Positions 1 to 5,823 of a DNA stretch of 7,021 bases are shown here, piece after piece. The DNA comes from an uncultured Bacteroidales bacterium (GTDB lineage: Bacteria; Bacteroidota; Bacteroidia; Bacteroidales; Muribaculaceae). Under the pieces are notes generated by a model that saw only the letters and a list, made by a program, of their open reading frames with translations, was not told the origin of the DNA and searched no databases. How positions within the stretch are numbered: position 1 is the first letter of the stretch; each line of letters begins with the position of its first letter. Position numbers and translations under genes: made by a program. The DNA is taken from NCBI GenBank assembly GCA_900554845.1, contig USIY01000116.1, positions 1 to 7,021 on the forward strand. Direction: 5' to 3'.

Positions 1-197
1 ATGTGCTTACCGGTATAATAGCCTCTTTCCTGAGCCAGGGATACAATCCTGAATATGCGGCTATTTTCGGCGTTTATATACATGGACGTGCCGGGGACAT
101 GGCAGCCGCCGAACTCGGAGAGTTCGGAATGACGGCAACTGATATCATCCGTTACGTAGGTCGTGTGATCCATGATATTTTTGAATCCAGAAAATAG
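1..197 (+). CDS. nnrD: NAD(P)H-hydrate dehydratase (NnrD domain), C-terminal fragment
   Basis: This is the 3' end of a gene that begins before the window. It encodes the C-terminal 65 or so residues of the ribokinase-like ADP/ATP-dependent NAD(P)H-hydrate dehydratase, which repairs hydrated NADH and NADPH in the cytoplasm. The first complete codon (GTG at position 3) reads as an internal Val. The two preceding bases 'at' fit the last two bases of an Asp codon, giving the family motif GDVLTG, whose Asp is the catalytic base. Next come the typical helices with GVYIHGRAGDMAA and the ending TATDIIRYVG. In Bacteroidota this domain is usually fused behind an NnrE epimerase domain, but that part would lie outside the window. 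The stop is TAG at 195-197, 9 nt before the next start, so it is probably the upstream member of the same operon. Family assignment is firm; the full architecture cannot be seen. Confidence 0.9.
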   Translation, partial: VLTGIIASFLSQGYNPEYAAIFGVYIHGRAGDMAAAELGEFGMTATDIIRYVGRVIHDIFESRK

Positions 198-206
198 AAG
201 AAGATT

Positions 207-1280
207 ATGAATAAGTTAATGACATGCATATTGCTGGTCTTTGCCGTTGCAGGCGCTTCGGCGCAGCAGACGCGGATTCTGACCGCTGACAAGCATAATG
301 AATATGGACTGGTGTACACGCTTCCTACCACTGCTTTGCGAATAGAAGTGACGGCACAGCGCACACTGGAACTGGCGGGGCCTTATTGGCAGTATGCCAA
401 GAAATATATCGGGACGGACAATGTGATCCGTCAGGATGCGGAGAAATGGACGATACTCGATGTGAAGGTGTCGCCTTATGGAGTGGCTGATCGTGAGACG
501 CAGTATCTTATGCAATTGAAGCCTGGCGCAACGACTTACATCGCCGTGGGCGATGACGATATGCTGCTGGCTATAAATAAGGAGGTTGAGAATGGTCAGG
601 CCAATACCGCTCGAAGCGAAGGCGCGATGAAAGAAGCCCCCGATATGAAAGAGTATCTGCAGTATGTTAACGAAGACTTCGTGTCGTCGCAGTCATCGGC
701 CAAACAGGCGCAGAACCTTGCCGCCAACATGATGGAGGTGCGTGACGCTAAAGTATCCTTGACGCGGGGTACTGCCGATGCCATGCCTACTGACGGCAGA
801 CAGCTGGAATTGATGCTGGCTTCGCTCCGTCATCAGGAAGAAGCTTTCAGCGCGGCCTTCACAGGTATTGTCCAGCGTGATACAATAACTCGTGTTTACA
901 CATATGTCCCCGGTGCTGACAGCAGAGCCGTATTGTTCCGTATGAGCGATTTCGCGGGATTCGTGGATCCCGACGATTATGCGGGGGATCCTGTTTATAT
1001 CAATGTGTCAGATATCAAAAGATCCGATATGCCTGTTAACGACAAAGGGGAGGAAAAGAAATTGCCAAAGGATGCGGTGATGTATAGAATTCCAGGAAGT
1101 GCGGATATATCCGTTACCTTTAAGGGTCGGAACCTTTGGAGCGACACATGTGAATTTTCGCAATACGGTGTGAATTTTGGATTGCAGCCGAGTCTGTTTT
1201 CAGACAAGAAAGCTAAATCCTATGCCGTCTTTGACGCGGCTACAGGAGCCCTTAAGGAAATAGGGGAGGTCAGCGAGTGA
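207..1280 (+). CDS. DUF4831 family secreted protein, function unknown
   Basis: A 357-residue protein recognised as DUF4831-like, a family found mainly in Bacteroidota with no known function. Residues 1-19 form a signal peptide: Lys at position 3, a hydrophobic stretch ILLVFAVAGA, and a likely cleavage after ASA before QQ. No lipobox Cys is placed to make it a lipoprotein, so a soluble periplasmic or surface location is inferred. Family-like segments are YTLPTTALRIEV (37-48), the aromatic stretch GPYWQYAKKYIG (58-69), WTILDVKV (81-88), a predicted helical middle part (about 160-225) with AANMMEVRDAKVSLTRG, and QYGVNFGLQPSLF (319-331) near the end. No catalytic motif is evident. The ATG at 207 follows a purine-rich stretch and yields a complete signal peptide, which supports this start. 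TGA at 1278-1280 is followed by one base and then the xseA ATG. Family call is from pattern memory, not a search. Confidence 0.8.
   Translation: MNKLMTCILLVFAVAGASAQQTRILTADKHNEYGLVYTLPTTALRIEVTAQRTLELAGPYWQYAKKYIGTDNVIRQDAEKWTILDVKVSPYGVADRETQYLMQLKPGATTYIAVGDDDMLLAINKEVENGQANTARSEGAMKEAPDMKEYLQYVNEDFVSSQSSAKQAQNLAANMMEVRDAKVSLTRGTADAMPTDGRQLELMLASLRHQEEAFSAAFTGIVQRDTITRVYTYVPGADSRAVLFRMSDFAGFVDPDDYAGDPVYINVSDIKRSDMPVNDKGEEKKLPKDAVMYRIPGSADISVTFKGRNLWSDTCEFSQYGVNFGLQPSLFSDKKAKSYAVFDAATGALKEIGEVSE
1265..1269 (+). promoter_or_regulatory. Shine-Dalgarno-like GGAGG before xseA
   Basis: GGAGG lies inside the last codons of the DUF4831 gene, 12 nt before the xseA ATG. The spacing is slightly long, and Bacteroidota generally depend little on Shine-Dalgarno pairing. 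It supports the 1282 start together with the one-base intergenic gap. Confidence 0.45.
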
Positions 1281-1281
1281 T

Positions 1282-2604
1282 ATGCCGTCGAATTTTCTGA
1301 CGCTGGCGCAGTATCAGCGGATGGTGGGCAACACCGTGCGTATGAATCCCGATCTGCAGTGCGCTTGGGTTATGGCCGAACTTAGCGATGTCCGACTGGC
1401 AGGGGGACATTGTTATATGGAACTTCTGGAGAAAGACGAACGCGGAGGAATGCGTGCGAGAATGCGTGCCATGATATGGCGCAGTACTTTCGAGCCGTTA
1501 CGCCGAAAGTTCCTGGCGGCGACCAACCGGGATATCCAGAGCGGCATGAAGGTCCTGGTGTGCGGATCCGCCAACTATCATGAAGTATACGGATTAAGTT
1601 TCGTAATATCCGACATAGATCCCAGCTATACTCTCGGCGATATGGAACGTCTGAGACGTGAAATTCTCAGCCGACTTTTACGCGAGGGCCTGCTCGATAT
1701 GAATAAAAGTCTTTCTGTGCCGGTCACTCCTCAGCGGATTGCCGTAGTGTCGGCGGAGGGAGCAGCCGGATACGGCGATTTTATGAATCAACTGCAGTCC
1801 AATCAGCAAGGATTCGTTGTTTATCCCATGTTGTTTAAGGCCGTAATGCAGGGCGACCGCACTGTGCCCTCCGTAATGGAGGCTTTGGACTGGGTGGAGA
1901 ATTTCAAACAGTTCTTTGACTGCGTGGTGATAATACGCGGAGGAGGGTCCACCACCGATCTTAATTCCTTTGACAATTATGACCTTGCCGCGCGTGTCTG
2001 CAGTTTCCCGTTGCCTGTGGTGGTTGGTATCGGTCATGAACGCGACCGCACTGTGCTTGATGAACTTGCCTGTGTACGTTGTAAGACTCCTACGGCCTGC
2101 GCCGCCTGGATTTTGGAAAGACTTGACGCCGCTTATTCCCGAGTGGTCGACGATTGTGCGCGGATAGGCCGTTATGTCTCGGAAGCTATGCGTGGCGAAC
2201 ATCTCCGGCTGGGTCAGACCGAAGGCTCGTTGCCGGGAATTGTGGCACGGCGGACAATGCGGGAGAGACTGGATCTTCAAAAATTGTCCTCCAGAATATC
2301 GAGCGCTTTGCAAGGAAAAACTTCGAACGGCCGTATGCGAGTTGAGTTGCTGGCCAACAAAATCATCAATGCGTCGGCTGCCAAAATTCGTGACGGACAG
2401 CTCAGGACGGAGCGTCTTGAAGGAATGTTGAGAGTGTTAAGCCCGGAGAATACGTTGAAACGTGGTTACAGTATAACACGTATCAACGGTCATGCCGTCA
2501 GTTCCGCTGAAACGCTTAACCCCGGGGACATTATAGAAACGACCCTTCTGAACGGCAGCCTCACATCAACAATAAAAACGATTGACAATAGACAATTCCG
2601 ATAA
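1282..2604 (+). CDS. xseA: Exodeoxyribonuclease VII large subunit
   Basis: A 440-residue catalytic subunit of exonuclease VII, which degrades single-stranded DNA from both ends and acts in DNA repair and recombination in the cytoplasm. The N-terminal OB-fold (about 5-115) binds DNA; it shows AWVMAELSDVR and GHCYMELLEK. The nuclease domain starts near PQRIAVVSAEGAAGYGDFM (150-168). It continues with YPMLFKAVMQGD (181-192), the family signature RGGGSTTDLNSFD (219-231) and GIGHERDRTVLDELA (249-263), then KTPTACAAW. These hold the conserved Gly-rich loop, Asp226, His252, Glu253 and Asp255. A coiled-coil stretch (about 275-385), expected to bind XseB, is followed by the conserved tail LSPENTLKRGYSI (387-399). 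Length is normal for Bacteroidota and no motif is missing. It starts one base after the preceding stop, and xseB starts one base after its TAA. Confidence 0.97.
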   Translation: MPSNFLTLAQYQRMVGNTVRMNPDLQCAWVMAELSDVRLAGGHCYMELLEKDERGGMRARMRAMIWRSTFEPLRRKFLAATNRDIQSGMKVLVCGSANYHEVYGLSFVISDIDPSYTLGDMERLRREILSRLLREGLLDMNKSLSVPVTPQRIAVVSAEGAAGYGDFMNQLQSNQQGFVVYPMLFKAVMQGDRTVPSVMEALDWVENFKQFFDCVVIIRGGGSTTDLNSFDNYDLAARVCSFPLPVVVGIGHERDRTVLDELACVRCKTPTACAAWILERLDAAYSRVVDDCARIGRYVSEAMRGEHLRLGQTEGSLPGIVARRTMRERLDLQKLSSRISSALQGKTSNGRMRVELLANKIINASAAKIRDGQLRTERLEGMLRVLSPENTLKRGYSITRINGHAVSSAETLNPGDIIETTLLNGSLTSTIKTIDNRQFR

Positions 2605-2605
2605 A

Positions 2606-2824
2606 ATGGAAGATCATAAAGACATGAAATACAGCCAGGCTATGGCGGAACTCGAGACGATAGTCGCGAAGATGGAGTCCAACCAGTGTGATATAGACAA
2701 CCTGTCGCAATATACCACCCGCGCGCTGGAATTGCTCAAATTCTGCAAGGAACGTCTGTTCAAGGTGGATGAAGAGGTGGCCAAATGCCTTGAGGCATTG
2801 AAGGATACTATGGAGGGACAGTAA
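2606..2824 (+). CDS. xseB: Exodeoxyribonuclease VII small subunit
   Basis: A 72-residue small helical protein that assembles in several copies on the coiled-coil of XseA and is needed for exonuclease VII activity. The pattern YSQAMAELETIVAKMES (9-25) is the family's first helix, and LELLKFCKERLFKVDEEVAKCLEAL (41-65) is the second. The open frame extends upstream to a TTG at 2582, which would overlap xseA by 23 nt. I prefer ATG at 2606 because it sits one base after the xseA TAA, matching the junctions on both sides, and because the added residues have no family character. A further ATG at 2624 (66 residues) would also give a normal-length protein and cannot be ruled out. Adjacency to xseA is strong supporting context. 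Confidence 0.93.
   Translation: MEDHKDMKYSQAMAELETIVAKMESNQCDIDNLSQYTTRALELLKFCKERLFKVDEEVAKCLEALKDTMEGQ
2812..2816 (+). promoter_or_regulatory. Shine-Dalgarno-like GGAGG before murF-alr
   Basis: GGAGG in the last codons of xseB, 9 nt before the ATG at 2826. This is good spacing and supports that start over the in-frame ATG four codons later. Confidence 0.5.
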
Positions 2825-2825
2825 A

Positions 2826-5297
2826 ATGGTGAAGGACATGGAGGAAATCGCGAAGATTCTGGGACTCCCGGAACCTTCGGTCAATTCACGGATAGACACC
2901 TTGCTGACGGATTCTCGTGAATTGGAAAATCCTGCGGGCACACTTTTTTTTGCCATAGCGACACGTGGCAATGACGGCCATCGTTACATAGGGGAACTGT
3001 ACCGCATGGGCGTTCGAAATTTTGTGGTGACCCATATCCCGGAGGAGATGGAGACCGCTGCGGATGCCAATTTTATGGTTGTGCCTGATGTTGTCAAGGC
3101 ATTGCAGCTCATATCCCGAAGGTCCCCGTCATTCGGAGGACATATCCTTTCCATTACCGGTTCGCGAGGTAAGACTACTCTGAAAGAATGGATTTACCAG
3201 TTGATGGAGCCTCTGGGTGATATCTCGCGCAGTCCTCGCAGCTATAATTCCCAGATAGGCGTCCCGTTGTCGATGTGGGGACTCGATGACAATGCTCGTC
3301 TCGGGATAATTGAAGCCGGGATTTCGCATAAGGGAGAAATGAAGGCGTTGGCGGAGACCATTTGTCCCGATACGGTAATAATAACCAATATCGGATCCGC
3401 TCACAGTGACGGTTTTGAAGGCGATGAAGAGAAGACTGCAGAGAAAGCGCTGTTGGCTTCAATGCCCGGCACCAAGACCGTCATCACGTGTCACGATGTC
3501 AGAATGGTGACCGAGGCTGTTTCCCGGGTTGCTCCTCAGGCCAGAATAGTGACATGGTCGTATGTCGCTCCTGAGGCCGACTTATTACTTTCTGTGACTG
3601 AGAGAAGAGAGGAAGAGGCCGATTTGTCATATACATATAAAGGATCTACGTATTGGTTGACGGCCCCTCTGAAGAGTGAAGCTGACTTTGAGAACGCTGC
3701 CAACGCTTTGGCGTTTATGTTGGAGAGCGGCATAAGTCCGGATGTGATAAAGGAAAGGTTCAAAGATCTGCACCGTTTGGGAACTCGCTTGAATGTGAGC
3801 GAGGGTGTAAACGGTTGCGTTCTGATTCATGATCAGTACACATCCGACTTCTCATCCCTGAGACCTGCGTTGCATTTTGCCCGTCGACGCCAGACTCCCG
3901 GCAGCGGGTTGACGTTGATTTTAAGCGATCTGCATCATGAAACGGCTGACGCCGATATATTGTATTCCAGAATCGCAGAATTGGTGAAACGTGCGGACGT
4001 ATCGCGCTTCATAGGTGTGGGCCCGCAATTATGCGCTCACCGAGGTCTTTTCGATGCCGCTTCCGATTTCTACAATAATGTGGACGACATGCTTGCGGCA
4101 TTGTCGGCCTCGGATTTCAATAACGAGACCATTCTGATTAAAGGTTCGCCGGAAGCGTGTTTCGACGATGTGGAGGAGATGCTTGAGGCGCGTAGACATG
4201 AGACTGTTCTTGAAGTGAACCTTGATTCAATAGTCTCGAATTTCAATTATTACCGCCGTATGTTGCCTGGTGGGACAGGAATAGTGTGCATGGTCAAGGC
4301 AGCGGGATATGGTGCCGGAAGTTACGAGATAGCCAAGACTCTTCAGGACGCTGGCGCGGCGTATCTTGCCGTAGCGGTATTGGACGAAGGCGTTGAATTG
4401 CGCGACAAAGGTATTGTCATGCCCATCATGGTGATGAATCCCCGAGTAGCCAACTACAAGGCAATGTTCGCGAACCGTCTTGAACCGGAAATATATTCAC
4501 GGGCAATGCTTGAGGATGTGATTCGCGAGGCCAGAAAGAATGGGGTAAAGCATTATCCCATTCACATAAAGCTGGATACGGGAATGCATCGTATGGGTTT
4601 CCTGGGGGAGGAGCTTCCGCAGCTCATGGAAACAGTCAATGCATACGAAGAGGTAAGCGTTCGCAGCGTATTCTCCCACTTGGCCACAGCCGACTGTCTG
4701 GATCAGGATGAATATACCGAATTGCAGCTGCGACGCTTTCAGGAATGGTCGCAATATATAGTGGATCACTCGGACCATAAGGTGCTGCGTCATGTGCTGA
4801 ATACAGCGGGAATGCGCCGATACCCCGGGTTCCACTATGATATGGCACGACTGGGAATTGGATTATATGGCGTGAGTCCCGTGTCCATACCTGGCGACAA
4901 GCCTTTGGCTGTGGTCTCGACTTTGCGCACTGTCATCATAGCCGTGCGCGATTTGAAAGCCGGCGAAACAGTAGGATACGGACGACGCGGCGTTCTGGAG
5001 CGAGATTCTACGATTGCGACGATTGCAATAGGCTATGCGGATGGAATGAACCGGCATTTTGGTTGCGGTGCAGTTAAGGTAATTGTGAACGGACACGAGG
5101 CTCCCACCGTGGGCAACATCTGCATGGACGCATGTATGATCGATGTCACCGGCATCGATTGCAAACCTGGCGACGCTGTGGAAATATTCGGGAGGCAGGC
5201 GCCTGTGGAGCGTCTTGCCGCAACGCTCGACACCATTCCGTATGAAATCCTTACGTCAGTATCGCCACGGGTCAAAAGAGTTTACTATCGCGAATGA
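2826..5297 (+). CDS. Bifunctional MurF-type ligase / alanine racemase fusion
   Basis: An 823-residue two-domain cytoplasmic protein, an arrangement known in Bacteroidota. The N-terminal half resembles UDP-MurNAc-tripeptide:D-Ala-D-Ala ligase. It has LLTDSRELE (26-34), the ATP P-loop TGSRGKTT (111-118, Lys116), EAGISHKGEM (163-172), TNIGSAH (187-193), RLGTRLNVSEG (317-326), HDQYTSD (335-341) and KGSPE (439-443). Residues from about 458 form a complete PLP-dependent alanine racemase. It has MVKAAGYGAG with the PLP lysine Lys491, KLDTGMHRMGF (582-592), FSHLATAD (616-623), RLGIGLYG (675-682), VGYGRRG with the probable catalytic Tyr718, IGYADG (735-740) and GNICMD (763-768). The racemase makes the D-Ala that MurF's substrate D-Ala-D-Ala is built from. 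The racemase half looks fully functional. The MurF half departs from consensus at TGSN (here R), YNANP (here YTSDF) and KGSRG (here KGSPE), so its ligase activity is less certain. It is the last gene of the operon and is followed by a hairpin terminator. Confidence 0.95.
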   Translation: MVKDMEEIAKILGLPEPSVNSRIDTLLTDSRELENPAGTLFFAIATRGNDGHRYIGELYRMGVRNFVVTHIPEEMETAADANFMVVPDVVKALQLISRRSPSFGGHILSITGSRGKTTLKEWIYQLMEPLGDISRSPRSYNSQIGVPLSMWGLDDNARLGIIEAGISHKGEMKALAETICPDTVIITNIGSAHSDGFEGDEEKTAEKALLASMPGTKTVITCHDVRMVTEAVSRVAPQARIVTWSYVAPEADLLLSVTERREEEADLSYTYKGSTYWLTAPLKSEADFENAANALAFMLESGISPDVIKERFKDLHRLGTRLNVSEGVNGCVLIHDQYTSDFSSLRPALHFARRRQTPGSGLTLILSDLHHETADADILYSRIAELVKRADVSRFIGVGPQLCAHRGLFDAASDFYNNVDDMLAALSASDFNNETILIKGSPEACFDDVEEMLEARRHETVLEVNLDSIVSNFNYYRRMLPGGTGIVCMVKAAGYGAGSYEIAKTLQDAGAAYLAVAVLDEGVELRDKGIVMPIMVMNPRVANYKAMFANRLEPEIYSRAMLEDVIREARKNGVKHYPIHIKLDTGMHRMGFLGEELPQLMETVNAYEEVSVRSVFSHLATADCLDQDEYTELQLRRFQEWSQYIVDHSDHKVLRHVLNTAGMRRYPGFHYDMARLGIGLYGVSPVSIPGDKPLAVVSTLRTVIIAVRDLKAGETVGYGRRGVLERDSTIATIAIGYADGMNRHFGCGAVKVIVNGHEAPTVGNICMDACMIDVTGIDCKPGDAVEIFGRQAPVERLAATLDTIPYEILTSVSPRVKRVYYRE

Positions 5298-5325
5298 GCG
5301 GAGGATATTGTTTGAATTATTAAGC

Positions 5326-5365
5326 CAAAGCGTCCCCGGAAACAGAAAATTCCGGGGACGCTTTG
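5326..5365 (+). terminator. Operon terminator hairpin after murF-alr
   Basis: A perfect 16-bp inverted repeat: the left arm 5326-5341 pairs with 5350-5365 around an 8-nt loop at 5342-5349. The stem is GC-rich (core GCGTCCCCGG) and starts 29 nt after the murF-alr stop. The U-run after it is weak (CUUUGUAUAG, then GGUUU further on), so termination efficiency is inferred from stem strength and position. On the opposite strand no T-run follows, so it is mainly a plus-strand signal. Confidence 0.78.
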
Positions 5366-5390
5366 TATAGTGTGGTTTAGTATGGTCTTA

Positions 5391-5424
5391 AAATAAAAAA
5401 CAGACGCATATCACTACGCATCTG
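5391..5424 (-). terminator. Intrinsic terminator of the minus-strand small RNA
   Basis: On the minus strand a 10-bp stem (5424-5415 with 5410-5401) is closed by a GUGA tetraloop at 5414-5411. It contains two G-U wobbles that pair only on this strand; read on the plus strand the same positions become mismatches. It is followed directly by six U, one A and four more U (5400-5390). The wobbles and the U-tract together fix the direction as minus. Confidence 0.88.
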
Positions 5425-5666
5425 ATTTCCGACTAATCTCAAATCACTTTGAAATTTCGCCGTGGGTCCTAATTCTAAAATAACTATTAATCCATAACTT
5501 TACTAATGCAACAATAAATTGTCAATGAAACGATATCTTTCACTGGACTCATGTCCAACACTAACGCTTTAAAAGTATGATAAGTCCTGGAACCGTCCTC
5601 TGACGCTTGCCAGGAGAGAAATCTTTTTAATAAGAGAAGCAATCTCCTTGGCTCCTTTCAAGAACC
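5391..5666 (-). ncRNA. Candidate structured small RNA, about 270 nt, family unassigned
   Basis: The minus strand runs from a Bacteroidetes-type promoter to a strong intrinsic terminator with no convincing ORF between, which is the layout of an independent small RNA. Hairpins that can be drawn by eye, 5' to 3': GGUUC/GAGCC at 5666-5650; AGGAGA at 5648-5643 with either UCUCUU (5637-5632) or UCUCCU (5617-5612); CCUGG/CCAGG at 5614-5586 enclosing CGUC-AGAG-GACG; UUGGAC-AUGA-GUCCAG at 5558-5543, overlapping the 8-bp CAGUGAAA/UUUCAUUG (5545-5523); AAUUUCAAA-GUGA-UUUGAGAUU at 5456-5435; and the GUGA terminator hairpin. I do not see RNase P, tmRNA or SRP RNA signatures. 6S RNA or the Rfam Bacteroidales-1 RNA are possible, but I cannot confirm either; the 5' and 3' ends do not show a long closing stem. 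Exact 5' end is inferred from the promoter. It could instead be a long 3' region of surE mRNA with its own promoter. Confidence 0.65.
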
Positions 5667-5670
5667 GATG

Positions 5671-5701
5671 CAAAATTAATCAACATTTATGACCTGTACA
5701 A
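5671..5701 (-). promoter_or_regulatory. Bacteroidetes-type promoter for the small RNA
   Basis: On the minus strand TTG (5701-5699) is separated by 20 nt from TAATTTTG (5678-5671), which matches the -7 consensus TAnnTTTG of Bacteroidota exactly. The spacing is in the expected range. The start of transcription would fall near 5666-5663, at the GG that opens the first hairpin. The AT-rich stretch upstream is also typical of strong promoters. Confidence 0.72.
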
Positions 5702-5823
5702 TATTATCGAGTGCAATTTTTAACACTTATATTAACTTGAATAATTTTATTATGTTAAAATTGCTAAAAATAGGCCAATATGGGACAATAGTTGCCAAAA
5801 TGTGATATTTAATATTGAAGGAA

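Larger units (their letters stand above)
5298..5823. other. 526-nt AT-rich intergenic region between convergent operons
   Basis: No protein gene was found here on either strand. It contains the plus-strand operon terminator (5326-5365), a minus-strand intrinsic terminator (5391-5424), a structured transcribed candidate between about 5666 and 5391, and its promoter (5671-5701). The remainder, about 5702-5823, is very AT-rich and lies just after the surE stop codon. I see no clear terminator for surE in that stretch, so surE transcripts may run on through the small-RNA region and end at the same U-tract. Confidence 0.8.

Noticed and set aside
1678..2313. 211-residue open frame on the minus strand inside xseA
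   Set aside because: It lies wholly opposite a clear xseA, has no recognisable family motif, and is His/Arg/Ser-rich as expected for an antisense shadow of GC-moderate coding DNA.
2582..2605. TTG start giving xseB eight extra residues
   Set aside because: It would overlap xseA and adds no family-like sequence; ATG at 2606 fits the one-base spacing seen at the neighbouring junctions.
5490..5552. Short minus-strand ORF (about 21 codons, MSPVKDIV...) inside the small-RNA region
   Set aside because: Its ATG lies in the loop of a hairpin, there is no ribosome-binding sequence ahead of it, and the composition is not distinctive. It would only be worth revisiting if conserved.
5391..5666. Assignment of the small RNA as RNase P RNA, tmRNA or SRP RNA
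   Set aside because: I do not see the conserved RNase P GAGGAAAGUCC-type block, a tmRNA tag frame with a tRNA-like CCA end, or the SRP GGAAG-type tetraloop region. A 6S identity is left open because a long 5'-3' closing stem is not evident by eye.
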